The notes: a model not told the origin generated them from the letters alone. A stretch of 64,000 nucleotides of DNA from Chaetoderma sp. LZ-2023a (GCA_034401795.1 CM067360.1:51667574-51731573); one strand, 5' to 3'; numbered from the stretch's first letter, positions 11,520 to 24,604 are shown. Translations and numbers: made by a program.

Positions 11520-12940
11520 TAATGATATCTTTTAGATGATTCAATTGCTCGTCACTTACATATTTCATCAGTAGATACATATCATCGCAATACCAAATCG
11601 CGTGTATTTGCTTCCATATTTTTTGTTCGACATTGTGAAGAAAAGTGTAGATATTGTCTTTCGCTCGTGTTTTGTTTTAAAGGCACTGAACTATTTTTTC
11701 ATTGTGTCAAGGATATCATCCTAGTCTAGGTAATGGAAACTGTATTTGAAGTTACCAGGTTAGAAACGGTTAGGTTACCTGGCTCATTGGCTTGTACATT
11801 TTCTCAGAAATTACATTTAATCACAGAGCTTTATATTTTCGTCCACCCGGCACCATTGTCAGAAGCGAAATCTCTAAACGGTATCCACTGACCTCACCGC
11901 TGTCTTAGCGATTTATCTTGTTATTGTTTATGTAAATTCCGCCTGTATTATGTGCGCAATCGCTATACATTTAATGCAGATGGAATTATACAGAAACAAG
12001 AAGAGGAAGAGTAATCGATAAGCACGCGGGGAGATTTAGTTTCTGACAATGGTGCCCACGGATGATATCAGACGGAAGTTGCATACCTTGTATGTAGTAT
12101 ATATAAATGTAGTGTGATATGCGGTAGTGGAATGGGTGGACGAACGCTCAAATGACTGTGATTTAATGCGACCGCATCTCCTGGCATATGGACCAGAATT
12201 TAACCACAAAACGTCTCTCGCGAATTGATGAAAACTCGAATTGAAGCTGTTGGTTTGCAGTTTATTTATGAATAGATATAAATTTGGTGTCCGGTGACAT
12301 ACATTTCATTTTAAATATTCATTAACAAATGAAGTCATTCAATTCAGACATTGCTCAGAGGTTATTATAGAAATGTAAACTACTTCTAGCTAGACGGATG
12401 AAGTGAGATCAGCACAGTGAGAAATCACCGATCGAGACAAAGAAAATCGCAATGCGGTTATGCGATGACGTCTGATTTTTGACATAGCATCCCTCTAATA
12501 AAAAATTTAAGAGAAAGGAATGCTTTATATTCATCTATTGTTTTGCTCGTTCTGTGTAATCTGCCTTTCCAAATGCACGATCTTAAGGGTCTGCATACAA
12601 CACACTGAATCATTTTTTACGGATAATAACATACTACACCTATAATACCTATTAATTTACTACGCAAGGAATCTCAATCGCAAAGTGCGGTTGTGCACCT
12701 TCACTTCTTCACTACCCACTACAAGCAATCACTGGCGTTACGGCCCCACAACTTAGGAATTTGAAGTATCTTGGCAGAGTCCAACGCGAAGATACGCACG
12801 GGTATTAAGCGTACAGCGCGACTCAGAAATCACAAAAAATCGAAACATGTTAGTTGCTTAGTTAGTTAGATATTCTGTTGCGTATTCTGAACATTACTGG
12901 ATTCGAGGATATGGCTGACTTTATTCAGCCATGTCTTTCA
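11520..12940. other. No recognisable gene
   Basis: The longest stretch in the left half without a named repeat. AT-rich, no long ATG-initiated frame, no microsatellite of note. It may be old unique DNA. Confidence 0.45.
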
Positions 12941-12943
12941 ATC

Positions 12944-13372
12944 CAATGGACCATTGCATTTTTAGATATGCCCCGCCCATCTCTAGCCAAGCTCCACCCA
13001 CGCCTCTCCATAGAAATGTACTATATGCACCTCGCTCGTGTTGGGATCGATCGATCTCTGAACTCCCTGACTATCAATTTCCAGAAAAATATACAGGTAA
13101 GCTATTGAATATTTTGGAACTAATTTGACTGGGTGCTGTTGCCGTGTGGCAGCAACAGCGTCCAGGCAAATTAGTTTCAAAATATTCAACAGCTTGTTTA
13201 TTAAATAGTAGAGACATACAATTAGTACAACGTGTCGGCCTATTAAGAGTTACAGACGGCACAAATAGAATCATGTATGACGTAACGATTATGACATCAG
13301 ACTACACATTGCTTCGCGGATTATGACGTCATATGACGTGAAATTGATAGATGGATACTCTGGAAAGGTGAA
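12944..13372 (+). repeat. Family A MITE copy, essentially full length
   Basis: Starts CAATGGACCATTGC and ends ACTCTGGAAAGGTG. CAGGTAAGC lies near 13094, the palindromic core spans about 13105-13195, and TGACGTCA is at 13324-13331. Confidence 0.92.
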
Positions 13373-13389
13373 TTATGTTCAACGTGTTC

Positions 13390-13850
13390 AACAGCATGCT
13401 TTATTTTGTATTAGAACCAGCATAAGTTATTTCTGAGCTGTGCTGTGCCAGTCACGTAATAGTGAGATGCTTCATAACGGCAAGCAGACTGTAAACAAAA
13501 CACCCAGAGACTGTGGCCTTGGTATGCTTTTTATCCGCTATGGGAGTGCACAAATGTACCTTCGCGTAATAGCTACATTCTAAACGCGCGCGTGGCTGCA
13601 GATATGCGCGATAAAAACACGAGCAATTCATCTTTTGATTTGATGAGTGGTGAAAGCTTTGTTTATATGAGCATAGCATCTCTCAGGTTTGAGACTCAAG
13701 CTAGAAATATTTGCCAACATATCAACCATCTCGAATCAGTTTCACTTTGATGTGTCAACACTATTTGAGACGGCAGTTCATTAATATGATGGGTCACCTG
13801 GTTAAAATATCGGATTTCCATTCAGGTATGTTATGAGTGGCATGAGCGAT
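13390..13850. repeat. Family E low-copy repeat (copy 2)
   Basis: Diverged partner of 4200-4720 with matching blocks in the same order. The reading frame seen in copy 1 is interrupted here, which argues against coding function. Confidence 0.5.
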
Positions 13851-13857
13851 TTGTTTA

Positions 13858-14072
13858 TTAACCCTTACCGGTTCAATACGAAACCGGCCAAAACCAGATA
13901 CTGTAGTGTCCATTTGCAGGGCAAGAGAATACTAGTTTTGGAAATTACTTCTGGAACACCTGGATCGGTAACAGAGACAGCAAATTTAGTGGCACATTTT
14001 CAAAAATAGCCTGCAAATGAACATTCAATATGGTCATATTTTTTTGACGAAATTTGTCTTTTAAAGGGTTAG
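13858..14072. repeat. Family B palindromic MITE (copy 4)
   Basis: From TTAACCCTT with ACCGGCCAAAACC to TTAAAGGGTTAG, so the outer arms and AAGGGTTAA-type termini are visible. The inner arms are diverged. Confidence 0.8.
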
Positions 14073-14129
14073 CATATTGACCCTGAAAGGTCAAATAAGA
14101 AAAGTCATTAACAATGCAGGACATATTCT

Positions 14130-14290
14130 ATGAACTATTTTGAATCTTATGCTAATGGGAGCTGTTGCTGACGATGGTAGCGACATGTTCTTGTCAAAAT
14201 AGCTTTGAAATATTCAACAGCTTACCTGTATTGTTACCTTAAAACTGAGATTCTGGGAAGCTGACGTTCATATCGTTAACAGTGCCTTTC
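14130..14290 (-). repeat. Family A fragment (core plus reverse left flank)
   Basis: Diverged core ending TTGAAATATTCAACAGC, then TTACCTGTATTG and CTGAGATTCTGG. Confidence 0.7.
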
Positions 14291-14488
14291 GATTCTTCAT
14301 AATATAAAACATACGTGCTTCATCTGTTTGTGAGAGATTGTCTGGGTGTGCACGGACATGCCATTTTCTCTCTTCTCAAGTGTGTGACCATCAAACTACC
14401 TACGGGGCATGAGCAGATCCTATTAGCATGTTCACTGTTGCAATTTGACAGTTATTCGTGTTATTTTGTTGGTAGATACTATAGCCTT

Positions 14489-14506
14489 CCCCCCCCCCCC
14501 CCCCCC
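14489..14506. repeat. Homopolymer of 18 C
   Basis: Uninterrupted C run directly upstream of a family A copy. Length may be affected by sequencing. Confidence 0.9.
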
Positions 14507-14523
14507 AGACTCAAAGTGTCTTC

Positions 14524-14918
14524 CAATGGAGGAAAGCAGTTTTAGCTATGACCCGCCAATCTCTAGCTAAGCTTCATAGGCGCGTTGCCTGTGTCGGGAT
14601 CGACCAATAATTGACTCCCTGAATCTCAATTTCCAGAATACTATGCAGGTAAGCTGTTAAATATTTTGGAACTAATTTGACTGGGTGCTGTTTCTGCCTA
14701 TGGCAGCGACAGCGTCCGCTCAAATTAGTTTTAAAATATTCAACAGAATGTTTATTAAGTAGTAAGGACATACAATTCGTATAACTTGACGTACTACTAA
14801 GCGTTTATGACGGACTGTAATTATGCCATTCATTATCGTTTACGTGATTGCGTATAGTGTCAGCCTACATGTGACGTAGTTGATGATGACGCCATATGAT
14901 TGACCGATAGACTGGATT
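14524..14918 (+). repeat. Family A MITE copy with core
   Basis: CAATGGAGGAAAGCAG start, GCAGGTAAGC near 14646, full core near 14655-14745, and an end at the diverged terminal region (GATTGACCGATAGACTGG). Confidence 0.88.
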
Positions 14919-15112
14919 CATCTATTAATCGTCTGCTGTTCCAGTGGCGGTGACTGGCTGCGCGATCTAAGACCCATCAGCCAATCACAGGCATTAACTC
15001 AACTCATCCCATGTTGGCCTCCAAAGTTAAAGCTGAGTAATACTTTAAGTTTCCCTCTAACTGGAAGGCTGGAGCTGATGTTTATCAGTTCTCCCTTCTG
15101 AGTTAGAGCTTC

Positions 15113-15375
15113 TAACTATGCCCCGCCCATGTCTAGCTACGGCCTGCCCATGTCTAGCTATGCCCCGTCCATGTCTAGCTATGCCCTGCCCATGTCTAGC
15201 TATGTCCTGTGCATGTCTAGCTAAGCTCAACACACTTTGGGCGGGAGTCTGAATAGACTTTAACACGTTGAAACAAAATTTGAATACGCATAATCTCAAT
15301 TTTAAGGTAACTATGCACGTAAGATGTTGAATATTTTGAAACTAATTTGACTGAGATCGGTTGCTGCAAACATAA
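15113..15375 (+). repeat. Family A copy with 21-bp minisatellite expansion
   Basis: The family's left-flank motif (GCCCATGTCTAGCTATGCC) is repeated about five times with a 21-bp period at 15117-15222. It is followed by the left core arm; the right half is missing. Confidence 0.85.
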
Positions 15376-15379
15376 TGTC

Positions 15380-15905
15380 TAGTTAGTTGTAAATTTGTGA
15401 AATAGGTACAATTAAGACGCCTGATGTCGGACATTTGCCACTTTCTCCCTTAAAATATCCCCCATATATCCCAGCCAGTTTCATTATGAACTATATGTAA
15501 TTTGATTTCATTCAACGTATAGCTATCAAAAGAGGTGTATATTTGGTGAATAATTTAGCTGCCCACGCGGGAGGCAACTTCTTGCTGTCAAATCTTTTTT
15601 TCTAAACTTTTTGCCGAGGAATAACTTTATCATACATTAAACTCCATGTAATAACTAGTGCACCTAGTGTGGGTTCTTGCGGTCGGATAACATAATGGTG
15701 AATCTTGAAACAATTAATATGTGCAGAGCATCGCGTTAACAACGTGACACCCTTGTAACGCTGATCCTACCATTCTTCCACTGCTGCATGATTGGAAAGC
15801 GCAGTAGAATTCATCAACACATCTGCATATTATGTTGTCTGTATCCCCATGACCGCAGAAATTAAGACGTGCACATAAATAAAGAAAAAACAAATTTATT
15901 TAGTA
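15380..15905. other. No recognisable repeat or gene
   Basis: Unassigned AT-rich sequence immediately upstream of a possible signal-peptide exon at 15910. Confidence 0.4.
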
Positions 15906-15909
15906 ATAG

Positions 15910-15973
15910 ATGAATACAGCTAGCTTATTAATTCATATTTGCATATGCGCTTGCTTTGCGTTTCTCGTGCCTG
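15910..15973 (+). CDS. Possible signal-peptide exon of the nicotinic receptor (candidate 1)
   Basis: An ATG opens a 21-residue peptide with a strongly hydrophobic run (LLIHICICACFAFLV), followed by one base and a GT (G|gtgtag). This leaves phase 1, the phase that the first secure receptor exon at 42308 needs; the joined codon would be GAC. The length suits a Cys-loop receptor first exon. The donor is only fair, the intron would be 26 kb, and short hydrophobic ATG frames arise by chance. Rival candidates lie at 41923 and 21006, or the true exon may be outside the window. Confidence 0.2.
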
Positions 15974-16199
15974 GTGTAGAAGTTCGATATAGGCGCATGG
16001 GACCTCACAATTATGTGCCGATAGATATTTCTCTGTCCGCCCATGAATATGTAGCCCAATTATGTGGTAAATTACACCACACGGGCGCAACAATAACAGT
16101 GGCATTCACACCGGGAATGAATGACAGCAAACATCTAACTACAATAGCATTTCATTGGTTGGTTGTGGACGTGTGAAGTGGTTTGTCGCATTAATCTCT

Positions 16200-16352
16200 C
16201 AGCCATGCTCCCGCCCCATCTCTAGCTCAGCTCCACCCACAGGGTGCCCGGTTTGGGATCAATCGATCTCTGCGCTTTTTAAATCTCAATTTGCAGAAAA
16301 CTATGCAGATAAGCTGTTGAATCTGTTGAAACTAATCTGAATGGGTGCCGTT
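16200..16352 (+). repeat. Family A copy, left part, interrupted
   Basis: CCGCCCCATCTCTAGCTCAG to the left core arm (GTTGAATCTGTTGAAAC). Its right end resumes at about 17030-17112 (CATGACGTAATTGG, and TGACGTCA at 17086-17093), beyond a 670-bp insertion. Confidence 0.8.
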
Positions 16353-17028
16353 GTAAATATAAAATCTGAAGTCTGATGTCTGAAGTCCGATGTTTGAAGG
16401 CGAATCTGATGGCTCTTCAGAGTTGTCGAATTCGATAAAATCTGACCCTGTAAACCAACAATCTGACGTCTGAAGGCGAATCTGAAGATTTGTACAGGTT
16501 GGATTTCTTCAGATTTTGTCTGAAGGCGTAGCTAATTAGAATACGTGCTATAAATATATCATGATCTTCATCAGCCAGCGAGTAAAATTGATGCGCCCGT
16601 GTCACCGGAGATTTTAATGAGATGGTCTTAATTGAATCGCCGTATGAGACTTATTTCTGGGACTCCTTAAGCCCGCTTTATAAAAATGCTGTGTGCTGGC
16701 ACCCTTGGCAACGTTAATGACGTCATATTTTCTCTTCAGATTTTCCCATCACAAGTTTTCATCAGATTTTTCTATCAGATTCTTTTATCAGAATTTTTCT
16801 TCAGATCTGCGCATCAGATTTGTCTGCCATATTACTCTGATCGTCAATACGCCCTTCAGATTCCCGCCATAACATTAGATTTTTTCATCAGATTTGTCTG
16901 ACCGATTAATTTGACAGATTAATCTGATCGTTTAAACGTTCTTCAGATTCGCGCTACGGTGTCAGATTTTCGCTTCAGATTTGTCTGTCAGGTTAATCTG
17001 ATCGTGAAAACCGGGCTTAAAACAAACT
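16353..17028. mobile_element. Fold-back-like element built of inverted TCTGAAG/CTTCAGA subrepeats
   Basis: The left part (16358-16525) is many copies of TCTGAAG-type words. The right part (16730-17005) is many copies of the complement, CTTCAGATTT and CATCAGATTT. The arms therefore consist of short direct subrepeats in opposite orientation around about 200 bp, as known for fold-back elements. It interrupts a family A copy. Exact ends and target duplication are not clear. Confidence 0.7.
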
Positions 17029-17112
17029 AAATAAAATCATCCATGACGTAATTGGTCGCCATTCTACATGTGACGTAGTTGATTATGACGTCATATGATT
17101 TATTGACTGAGG
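17029..17112 (+). repeat. Family A copy, right part of the interrupted copy
   Basis: Terminal third of family A with TGACGTCA at 17086-17093, continuing the copy that starts at 16200. Confidence 0.75.
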
Positions 17113-17119
17113 AACTAAA

Positions 17120-17770
17120 TTAATCAATTGACGAGGTTTCTCTGCCCAGCATGGCTATGACTATGATCTCGGAAACTACTGTATTTGTTAATCCGTAAAC
17201 TAAACTTCGCGTCATCTATGCCCGTGTAAAGTAGGGTTAAAGCAGATGGTCATAGCTATGTTAAATGGGGATCTATTTGTCAAATAATGTTAAATATGGT
17301 ATAGCATGATTATATATGGAATGTATAGCGATATGGACTTCGTGAACAAGGAAAATAACCCCTTTGATGAGTTACTTCCGATAGGTACTAGCAGATTAAA
17401 AATAAGAATATCTTTATGAAGGAATCGTAAACCAACATATATGTATCCATAAAGCTTGAAGCTAAAGATAATAACGGTCCACTTAGTTGCGTGAACCATT
17501 AAGAATATATAACATCGCGGGCTCACCGCTCTGTGATACGCGTCATGGGAAACATGGTTATCGAGTCCTAGGGAGTCTTGACAAAAATTATGTTTGCACA
17601 ACGCAACTCACATCTCCTTGATGCTGTAGAACTGTAACAACTGGAAACTATCTCTATACACACGTAATGCCTGTCACCGCCAACACATCTGCGCCATCAC
17701 TTGACACAAACAGCAGAATTCCCAACAATGCACTATACAAGCTGTGTAATACTTTGCCACTATTCGTACG
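17120..17770. other. No recognisable gene
   Basis: AT-rich. A 103-codon minus-strand frame at 17290-17601 shows no recognisable motif and I do not call it. Confidence 0.4.
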
Positions 17771-17774
17771 TGTC

Positions 17775-17990
17775 ACCCGGCAACAACTACCAGTCAAAAT
17801 AGTTTCAGAATATTCAACAGAATGTTTGCTAATTATTGTAAAGTCATCAAAGAATTACCATTTCCACACTTTAATGACCGACATTTCGATTGTCAGGACA
17901 GAGCTACGTAATTTTCATTCTGGCGCCAGCTAACATGTGATGTAATTCGTTATGACGTCATATGCTTGAGTGACCAATCGGATCTCTCGA
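17775..17990 (+). repeat. Family A fragment (right half)
   Basis: CAGTCAAAATAGTTTCAGAA onward to the terminal region, with TGACGTCA at 17953-17960 and another at 18020-18027. Confidence 0.75.
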
Positions 17991-18339
17991 GGCTGCCACT
18001 TTGAATGCGCTGTGAATCATGACGTCATACCTTACAGCATCGTTAAACTCATACTAAGCCGCCTTTGTTTATATTATCGATAGGGGGCAATGCAGAGGTT
18101 GCGCTCACTTCTGGATCCACGTATTAGAGTACTTTCTATTACATATTTCCTGGACGAGTTTCCCCCAATTACTGTTTGGATAAGATTTGTCGATTCGCTA
18201 ACCTGACTCCAATGAGGTATTACTATGTTGTCACATGCATTGTGTCGTATTCAGTGCTCTGTATCACAATGCGCCATTGCGACAAGCAGCTATTGCAAGA
18301 ATTGGCTGTTGTTTGCTGTTGCATGATGTAAGAGATAAA

Positions 18340-18545
18340 GAGACGGTTTCTGCAGTGGTCTAGGGGATAATTCCATTTGCAGGCCAGGATAAGAAAATCT
18401 TTGTAGATTTACCAGTGGAATAACTGGCTCGGTAATCGAGCAAATTATCTCACTGATAAGCAATCAAGATAGTATGTTCATGGCCTGCAAATGGACACTA
18501 ATACAGAAAAAATGATTTTCCTGAACAATAACCTGTTAATGGTCC
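18340..18545. repeat. Family B palindromic MITE (copy 5)
   Basis: TTTGCAGGCCAGGATAAGAA, ACTGGCTCGGTAATCGAG, then CTCACTGATAAG and ATGGCCTGCAAATGGACA. A second, weak family B trace follows at about 18590-18720. Confidence 0.8.
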
Positions 18546-19144
18546 ATTTAGCCAAACAGGACATGCAGTGATCTTGATAACTATCTATACTGGGACAACT
18601 GAAAGGTATTTTGCGTAAAATCCAGTGGTAAATGTACATTGCCATTGTGGTCGCTCTGGGAAATGAGCATTCACCGAGCACAAATTTCATTTTTTTCATT
18701 AAAACGTTAATTTATACACATGCCTATAGCACTTAGGGTACTTTAAGTTTTAGGCGCCATGCCTTCGGTTCTAGACAGACTATGTTACTCATAGATTAGA
18801 AAGTATCTTCAAAAACACTGGCTGAAAGAAAAGTAAAATAACTCGATCATTGCACGGTCATTGAGATTGACATACGAAAAGCTGTTTTTCCTATCGGCGT
18901 GAGCATGTCGAAAGTGTGGTGTTGATTTAGATTTAAATTGCTTATGGTAAGTTCTCGCAGCCAGTACCTGTACTAGCTAGTTGTTGGTTGTTACGTTCAA
19001 CCTATTGGTATTGTGCTGTCTTGACAGAATTGCCTAAACGACAATGTATATATATTTTTAAGTTTTCACGCCCACCGGAATAGTCCAGATGTGCGGCAGC
19101 TACGCCTAGAGACACAATAATTCGTGGAGAATTCGATTTCACTC

Positions 19145-19530
19145 TGATCCCTTAACGAGCAACGACTCAATCATTGCTAACCTTTTATCTGTTACCCACG
19201 CAGAAGAAATTTAGCTATTGATAATCCTGGAATATTTCCCAGAATCGGCTGAACTCGTGATCGGATTATGATGATGGAAATATCAAATCAAATCTCCCAG
19301 ACTTTGAAAGGGCGGTGAAGGGATGCCATAATACGCTCAATTTAACACTAAGCAAAACGCAGAGTGCGTGTCCTCATCGATTGAGAGCAATAAAATAATA
19401 AAGCAAACTGGATTTTCTTTAAGAATCCTCAAACGTACTTATCTTATAAATTACATCATATATTAATTTTATATTGCTTAGTACACATTGATACTGGAGC
19501 GTGTAAAGGAGACCAATATTATCAGAATTA
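19145..19530 (+). repeat. Family D dispersed repeat (copy 3)
   Basis: Best partner of 920-1330: CTGATCCCTTAACGAGC, GCTATTGATAATCC, GTGATCGGATTATGATGATG. Confidence 0.55.
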
Positions 19531-19595
19531 GACTATATCTGGTTAGATATATTGTACGTTTGGTGTTAACGTGATGACTAGACTGATGCGTCTAA

Positions 19596-19650
19596 GGCCG
19601 CGTTCACATCAGAGAGTTAATCTGGAATAACGCCATACTTGTGTATCACT
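19596..19650. repeat. Half copy of the family C palindrome
   Basis: GGCCGCGTTCACATCAGAGAG then GGAATAACGCCATACT matches the left arm of the palindromes at 54891 and 55023. Confidence 0.65.
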
Positions 19651-19744
19651 TATAATTTTGAATATTTCGAAAATAAATTGCTTGACAAGAACAGCTTCGA
19701 AGTCAAATCGTTTAAAATATTTACCAGCTTATACTTGATTTTAC

Positions 19745-20325
19745 AACACACTGCATAAAAATAAATCGTCTTACATCATGGCGCAGAATCGTGCCTGCAG
19801 AATCGCGCGTTCCAACCGCACAAGACTGCGGGAGAAATGGTCTCGTATCAATCAATGATTTACACTCACTGACAGAAATGAGTGACATGACGATGCTAGC
19901 AGATTTTCTCCAATATAGCAGAACTGATACGTCGGCTATATGCACAGTTATTGACGGGATTTAAGTGAACATTTTTATTCGTTGCGACAGCAGTAGGGTA
20001 GAAGCTCAATTAATATCTCGGATTATAAACTACACATTGTCAGAGCTGCATTTACGCAATGGTTGACGGGGCCGAAGTCCTTGCCACCCCCACCCCCACG
20101 CTACCCCGCCTCCATTCCCCCACTGCGTGAGGGTCCCCTAAAATGTGAACTAAACCTTTTTTGTCCATTGTAATTATTCTATAATAACAATGTCTAGCTT
20201 TAACGCTAGGGAATATGTCCTGTGAATCAATATGTGGTAACAATAGTAGGATATACTGCTAAGTGACTAACGGCTGTGAAACTTTGCAAGGATAGCTCGA
20301 TTTGTTCATTGCTCTCAGGCTGAAT
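19745..20325. other. No recognisable gene
   Basis: Unassigned. A C-rich patch lies at 20080-20120. Confidence 0.4.
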
Positions 20326-20330
20326 AATAA

Positions 20331-20543
<213 letters not shown>

Positions 20544-20599
20544 TGGTGGGTTGGCTGGGTAGGGGTTGGTTGGGTGGGGCGTAAGGTGGCATATAGAGC

Positions 20600-21340
20600 T
20601 ATATCCAAACATTTCCTCAAAGCTACAATATGAACCTGTATAATACCACGTTCACTGATACAGTATTGTACACGTTTATGCTGGTGGGGGCGCTCTAAGT
20701 TGCCAACCATTATATCTTTTTATAGACGTCTACCTGTCAAGAGGTGAACGACATTGCTCAATATAAACCTACAAACCACATACGGATCGTCTACACTAGT
20801 CGAATGTCAGTCAGTGTCTGCACTAACGCCACTCTCTTCTCAATGCACCTCCGGACATTCGAGCGTACTAATAGAGAGTTTCGTATATATCCTTAGAGAA
20901 ATGGCATGACAGAAAATTACAGCGTTTAATATAACTAACTGCGAGTGATTACCAAGTTTCTAGCAAAGGAGTGTAATTTACGAGAACGTGAGTTCACGGT
21001 TCTGGATGTTTTGGGTTATCCGCGTTATCCTGGCTGCATTACATAGCGCACCTGTAGGTCTACAAGTGTGTGCGTGCTATCATCGCAAGTTAAGAGATAA
21101 GGAATTCACGCACACAATACTATTTCACAATGAACGACATAAGATGATATGTGCTGAAGACGGCATGCAGTTGACTATGTGATGCACATATTGAATCTGA
21201 TAACACATGGACACGACCACTCAGTCTGAAATTGCCTTTAGGAAATAGAGTGTTGGTGGTTTACGCGAGCCATGTCGATATAAAGATCGTCTTGAAGAAA
21301 CCCTCAGTTTTGGCGTTTCTTTTAAAACTGGACTTATCCC
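20600..21340. other. No secure gene
   Basis: An ATG at 21006 opens a hydrophobic 17-residue peptide (MFWVIRVILAALHSAPV). It could end in phase 1 at 21057, but only before a poor donor (gtctac). It is the weakest of the receptor first-exon candidates. Confidence 0.3.
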
Positions 21341-21351
21341 TCTCATGGCGG

Positions 21352-21572
21352 AGCCGGACAAAACCGGCGGCCTCTTCAGTGAATCCCGGAGAATGGCCAT
21401 GTGCAGACCAAGAGAAGACTATTTTTGAAATGTTACCACTGGACTGACTGGCTCGAGCCAGTCATTCCAGAGGCGAATTAAAAAAATTCATTTCTTGACC
21501 TACAAATTGGCCTTCAATAAGGACATATTTTGATTTTCTTGAAAAAAATGTTGTCTTTACTTAATAAGGTTC
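21352..21572. repeat. Family B palindromic MITE (copy 6)
   Basis: ACCAAGAGAAGACTATTTTTG, then GGACTGACTGGCTCGAGCCAG (hairpin apex), then ATTCATTTCTTGACC. The apex forms a perfect CTGGCTCGAGCCAG palindrome. Confidence 0.85.
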
Positions 21573-21980
21573 ACTCTGTTTCAGCGAATAATTGGCTCTG
21601 CTTTTTGCGGTAGTCGTCTAAAACAAGTTTGACAATATGCAAATTAACAATTGTAAGTTATTTTTCCTCAGCAGGCTTCGATGTCTGACCATATCGTACG
21701 CAGTTGGATAGAGCTGGTCTCTACTAGAGCGCGATGAAAGGCGTACCCATGATGAGGCTGTCGGTATGGTCTACTCACTCTCTGCACATCGGTGCCTTGC
21801 TCATACTCATGTTCCCCCGAGGTAAGTAGATATGGATACATTCTCTTTGACCCCAAGCGAAGCGAGTGAACTGTTTTAGTTTAAACGCAAATTTAAGGAG
21901 CTATTCACACCGAAATCGAACGACGCGAGCGATCATTTATCAGATGTATAATATCCTAACAGATCGCCCGCATAGGCCGC

Positions 21981-22006
21981 GCTATGCTATGCTATGCTAT
22001 GCTATA
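21981..22006. repeat. GCTAT five-copy pentanucleotide repeat
   Basis: Five tandem copies of GCTAT. Confidence 0.9.
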
Positions 22007-22094
22007 GATACGCGGCTTAACAATCGCTTCTTGTAACTCATTTTCTACTGGGGGGATTCACGTGTAGCCATGCCATGCCAATATTGAGCACGAT

Positions 22095-22375
22095 CGCCCC
22101 GCCCACCCACCCACCCGGGCTACATTTCGTTGATACTAATTTTACCGGGTGTTGTTTTGTTGCTGCCTAAGGCAGAAACAGCGCCCAGTCAAATTAGTTA
22201 AAACATATTTAACAGAATGTTTACGAAATAGTAAAGCCATATAATTGGTACACTTTACGGACCTTTCAATGTCCATTGCGGAGATACGTTGCTATCCATT
22301 GTAACGCCGGCCTCTACGTAACGTACATGAGTATGCCGTCATGTACTTGAGTAACAGATCAAACCCCCACATTGT
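22095..22375 (+). repeat. Family A MITE copy
   Basis: Core arms TGATACTAATTTTACCGGG and GCGCCCAGTCAAATTAG are present, followed by a diverged right part. Confidence 0.8.
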
Positions 22376-22599
22376 AAATAGTATTTGGAGTATAGTCGCA
22401 GTGGTTCTCTAAGACGGGATGTGGTGGGACATGGTGGGGGTGAGTGGGTGAGGTGCGATGGAGGCTCTTAGCACCAGCTGGCACAGATAATCACTATCAT
22501 TTGACGTTAAAAGTTCCTTGTGTGCCCACTTAGAGCGGTTAGAGACATAGTGACTGAACATTCATTCACGCCTCAATGGATGGCTTCGTTTGTCATGCA

Positions 22600-22915
22600 A
22601 GTATTTGATGGCATAATCAAAGAAGCACGTGTTAGCTGGCGTCATAATCAAAATGACGTAGACATATCGCGAAAATTGAGAAGACCGTTACTAAAGTGTA
22701 TGATTTGCAGGCCTATTTAGAATTTAAAATTTAATGAACATTCAAGTGAATATTGTGAATGTTGTGAAATTATTTTGAATGGGAGCTTATGCTGTCAAAG
22801 GCAGCGTTATCACCCCCTGTCTCGAAATATTAAACAGGTTACGGGTATATTAAAACAAGCGTAAACGTCGGCGGAGCTTATCTGGAAATGGGCGGGATTA
22901 GCCAGAGATGGATAC
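22600..22915 (-). repeat. Family A MITE copy, diverged
   Basis: GCGTCATAATCAAAATGACG, a diverged core, AACAGGTTACGGG, and a reverse left flank (GGAGCTTATCTGGAAATGG). Confidence 0.7.
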
Positions 22916-23189
22916 CCCCCCCCCCCACCCCAACCCCCTTTATAACACATTACTTCATATGTCTTGAAATCTATACACTAGTCCACAGAATATTCGCACG
23001 ACTTAATGTAACGTATTCATGTCAAACATTGAATGGTCAAATCAACGAGAATTTGTCGAAACAAAATGACGGATGAATGCTAAAGAACATTATCAATATG
23101 TGAAATGAATTCAAAATATTTCCCATCATTATTCACGACGCCAAATGCCGGTGTAAGTACCGCGGTTGGCGCCGCCTGATCGCCTGCCA

Positions 23190-23275
23190 ACATGTTTGCA
23201 TGTTTGTTTGTTCGTTCGTCCGCTTGTTTGTGTGTTTGTTTGTTTCTTCGTTCGTTCTTTCGTTTGTTTGTCCGG
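23190..23275. repeat. Degenerate TTTG/TTCG tetranucleotide repeat
   Basis: Imperfect GTTTGTTCGTTCG-type repeat. Confidence 0.85.
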
Positions 23276-23689
23276 TAATCTGGTACCTTCGGAGTGCGAG
23301 AAGGTAGAATAACCAATTTAGGCATACCAATTTATAGTGTAGATAGATACGCAGGCACACTTATGTTGGAGTCAAACGGTCGGATATCTAGGGCATTGAG
23401 TGGCAATACACATTTTTAGCCATAGATGGGGAGCGCAAGCGGGTAGCATCACCAAATTTGGCATCTATTCATAGTATAGGTGGCTATGGGTTACTTGAGT
23501 TTCAGGACAAAGTATATCCAATATCTAGGCAACGGAGTCACGAAGGCAGAACCAACAGATCTAGCACAACCATCCTATTAGGCTCCGACCGTTTATGATT
23601 GCATTAATTTCGATGTCAACGTATCACCTATCTAAGTAACTGGGGGTCACAATGTTCGGGTGTGCATTAGAGAGCGTGCGTGCATGCGC

Positions 23690-23935
23690 CCGTGTGCGTG
23701 AAAGTGAGTGTGTGGTGGGTGGGAGGGTGGCTGGCGGGTGATCGGGTAGGAGGGCAGGGGGGCGAGCGAGTGGTCGGGTGAACGGATGGATTAACGAGCG
23801 GGCGGGCGGATGAATGGCCGGGCAAGCTGGGGAGTGGATATGCGTGCGTGCATGCATCAACGGGTGGGTTAATGGGTAGTTGATTGCGTGGGTGGGTGGG
23901 TGGGTGGGTGGGCGGGTCAGTTGGTGGGTGAGTCC
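23690..23935. repeat. G-rich degenerate repeat with GGGT tract
   Basis: Imperfect GGGTGG/GAGC words ending in a clean GGGT run at about 23888-23915. Runs of three G at short spacing could form G-quadruplexes. Confidence 0.8.
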
Positions 23936-24124
23936 TGAAGAGGTATCATGATTTTGGTCTCAAAAGTTCAAGGCCAAAGGCGGAAGGTGAAATTTTCAAA
24001 ATATTAGCCAATTATTACGCCAATGACAGTAGTAGTAGTTTATTTCCACAATAGACCATCGGTCCTTGGGTGTACAGTGGTACAATTATTATTGGCGGAT
24101 AACTAGGAAAACATATGTATGTAC

Positions 24125-24603
<479 letters not shown>

Positions 24604-24604
24604 T

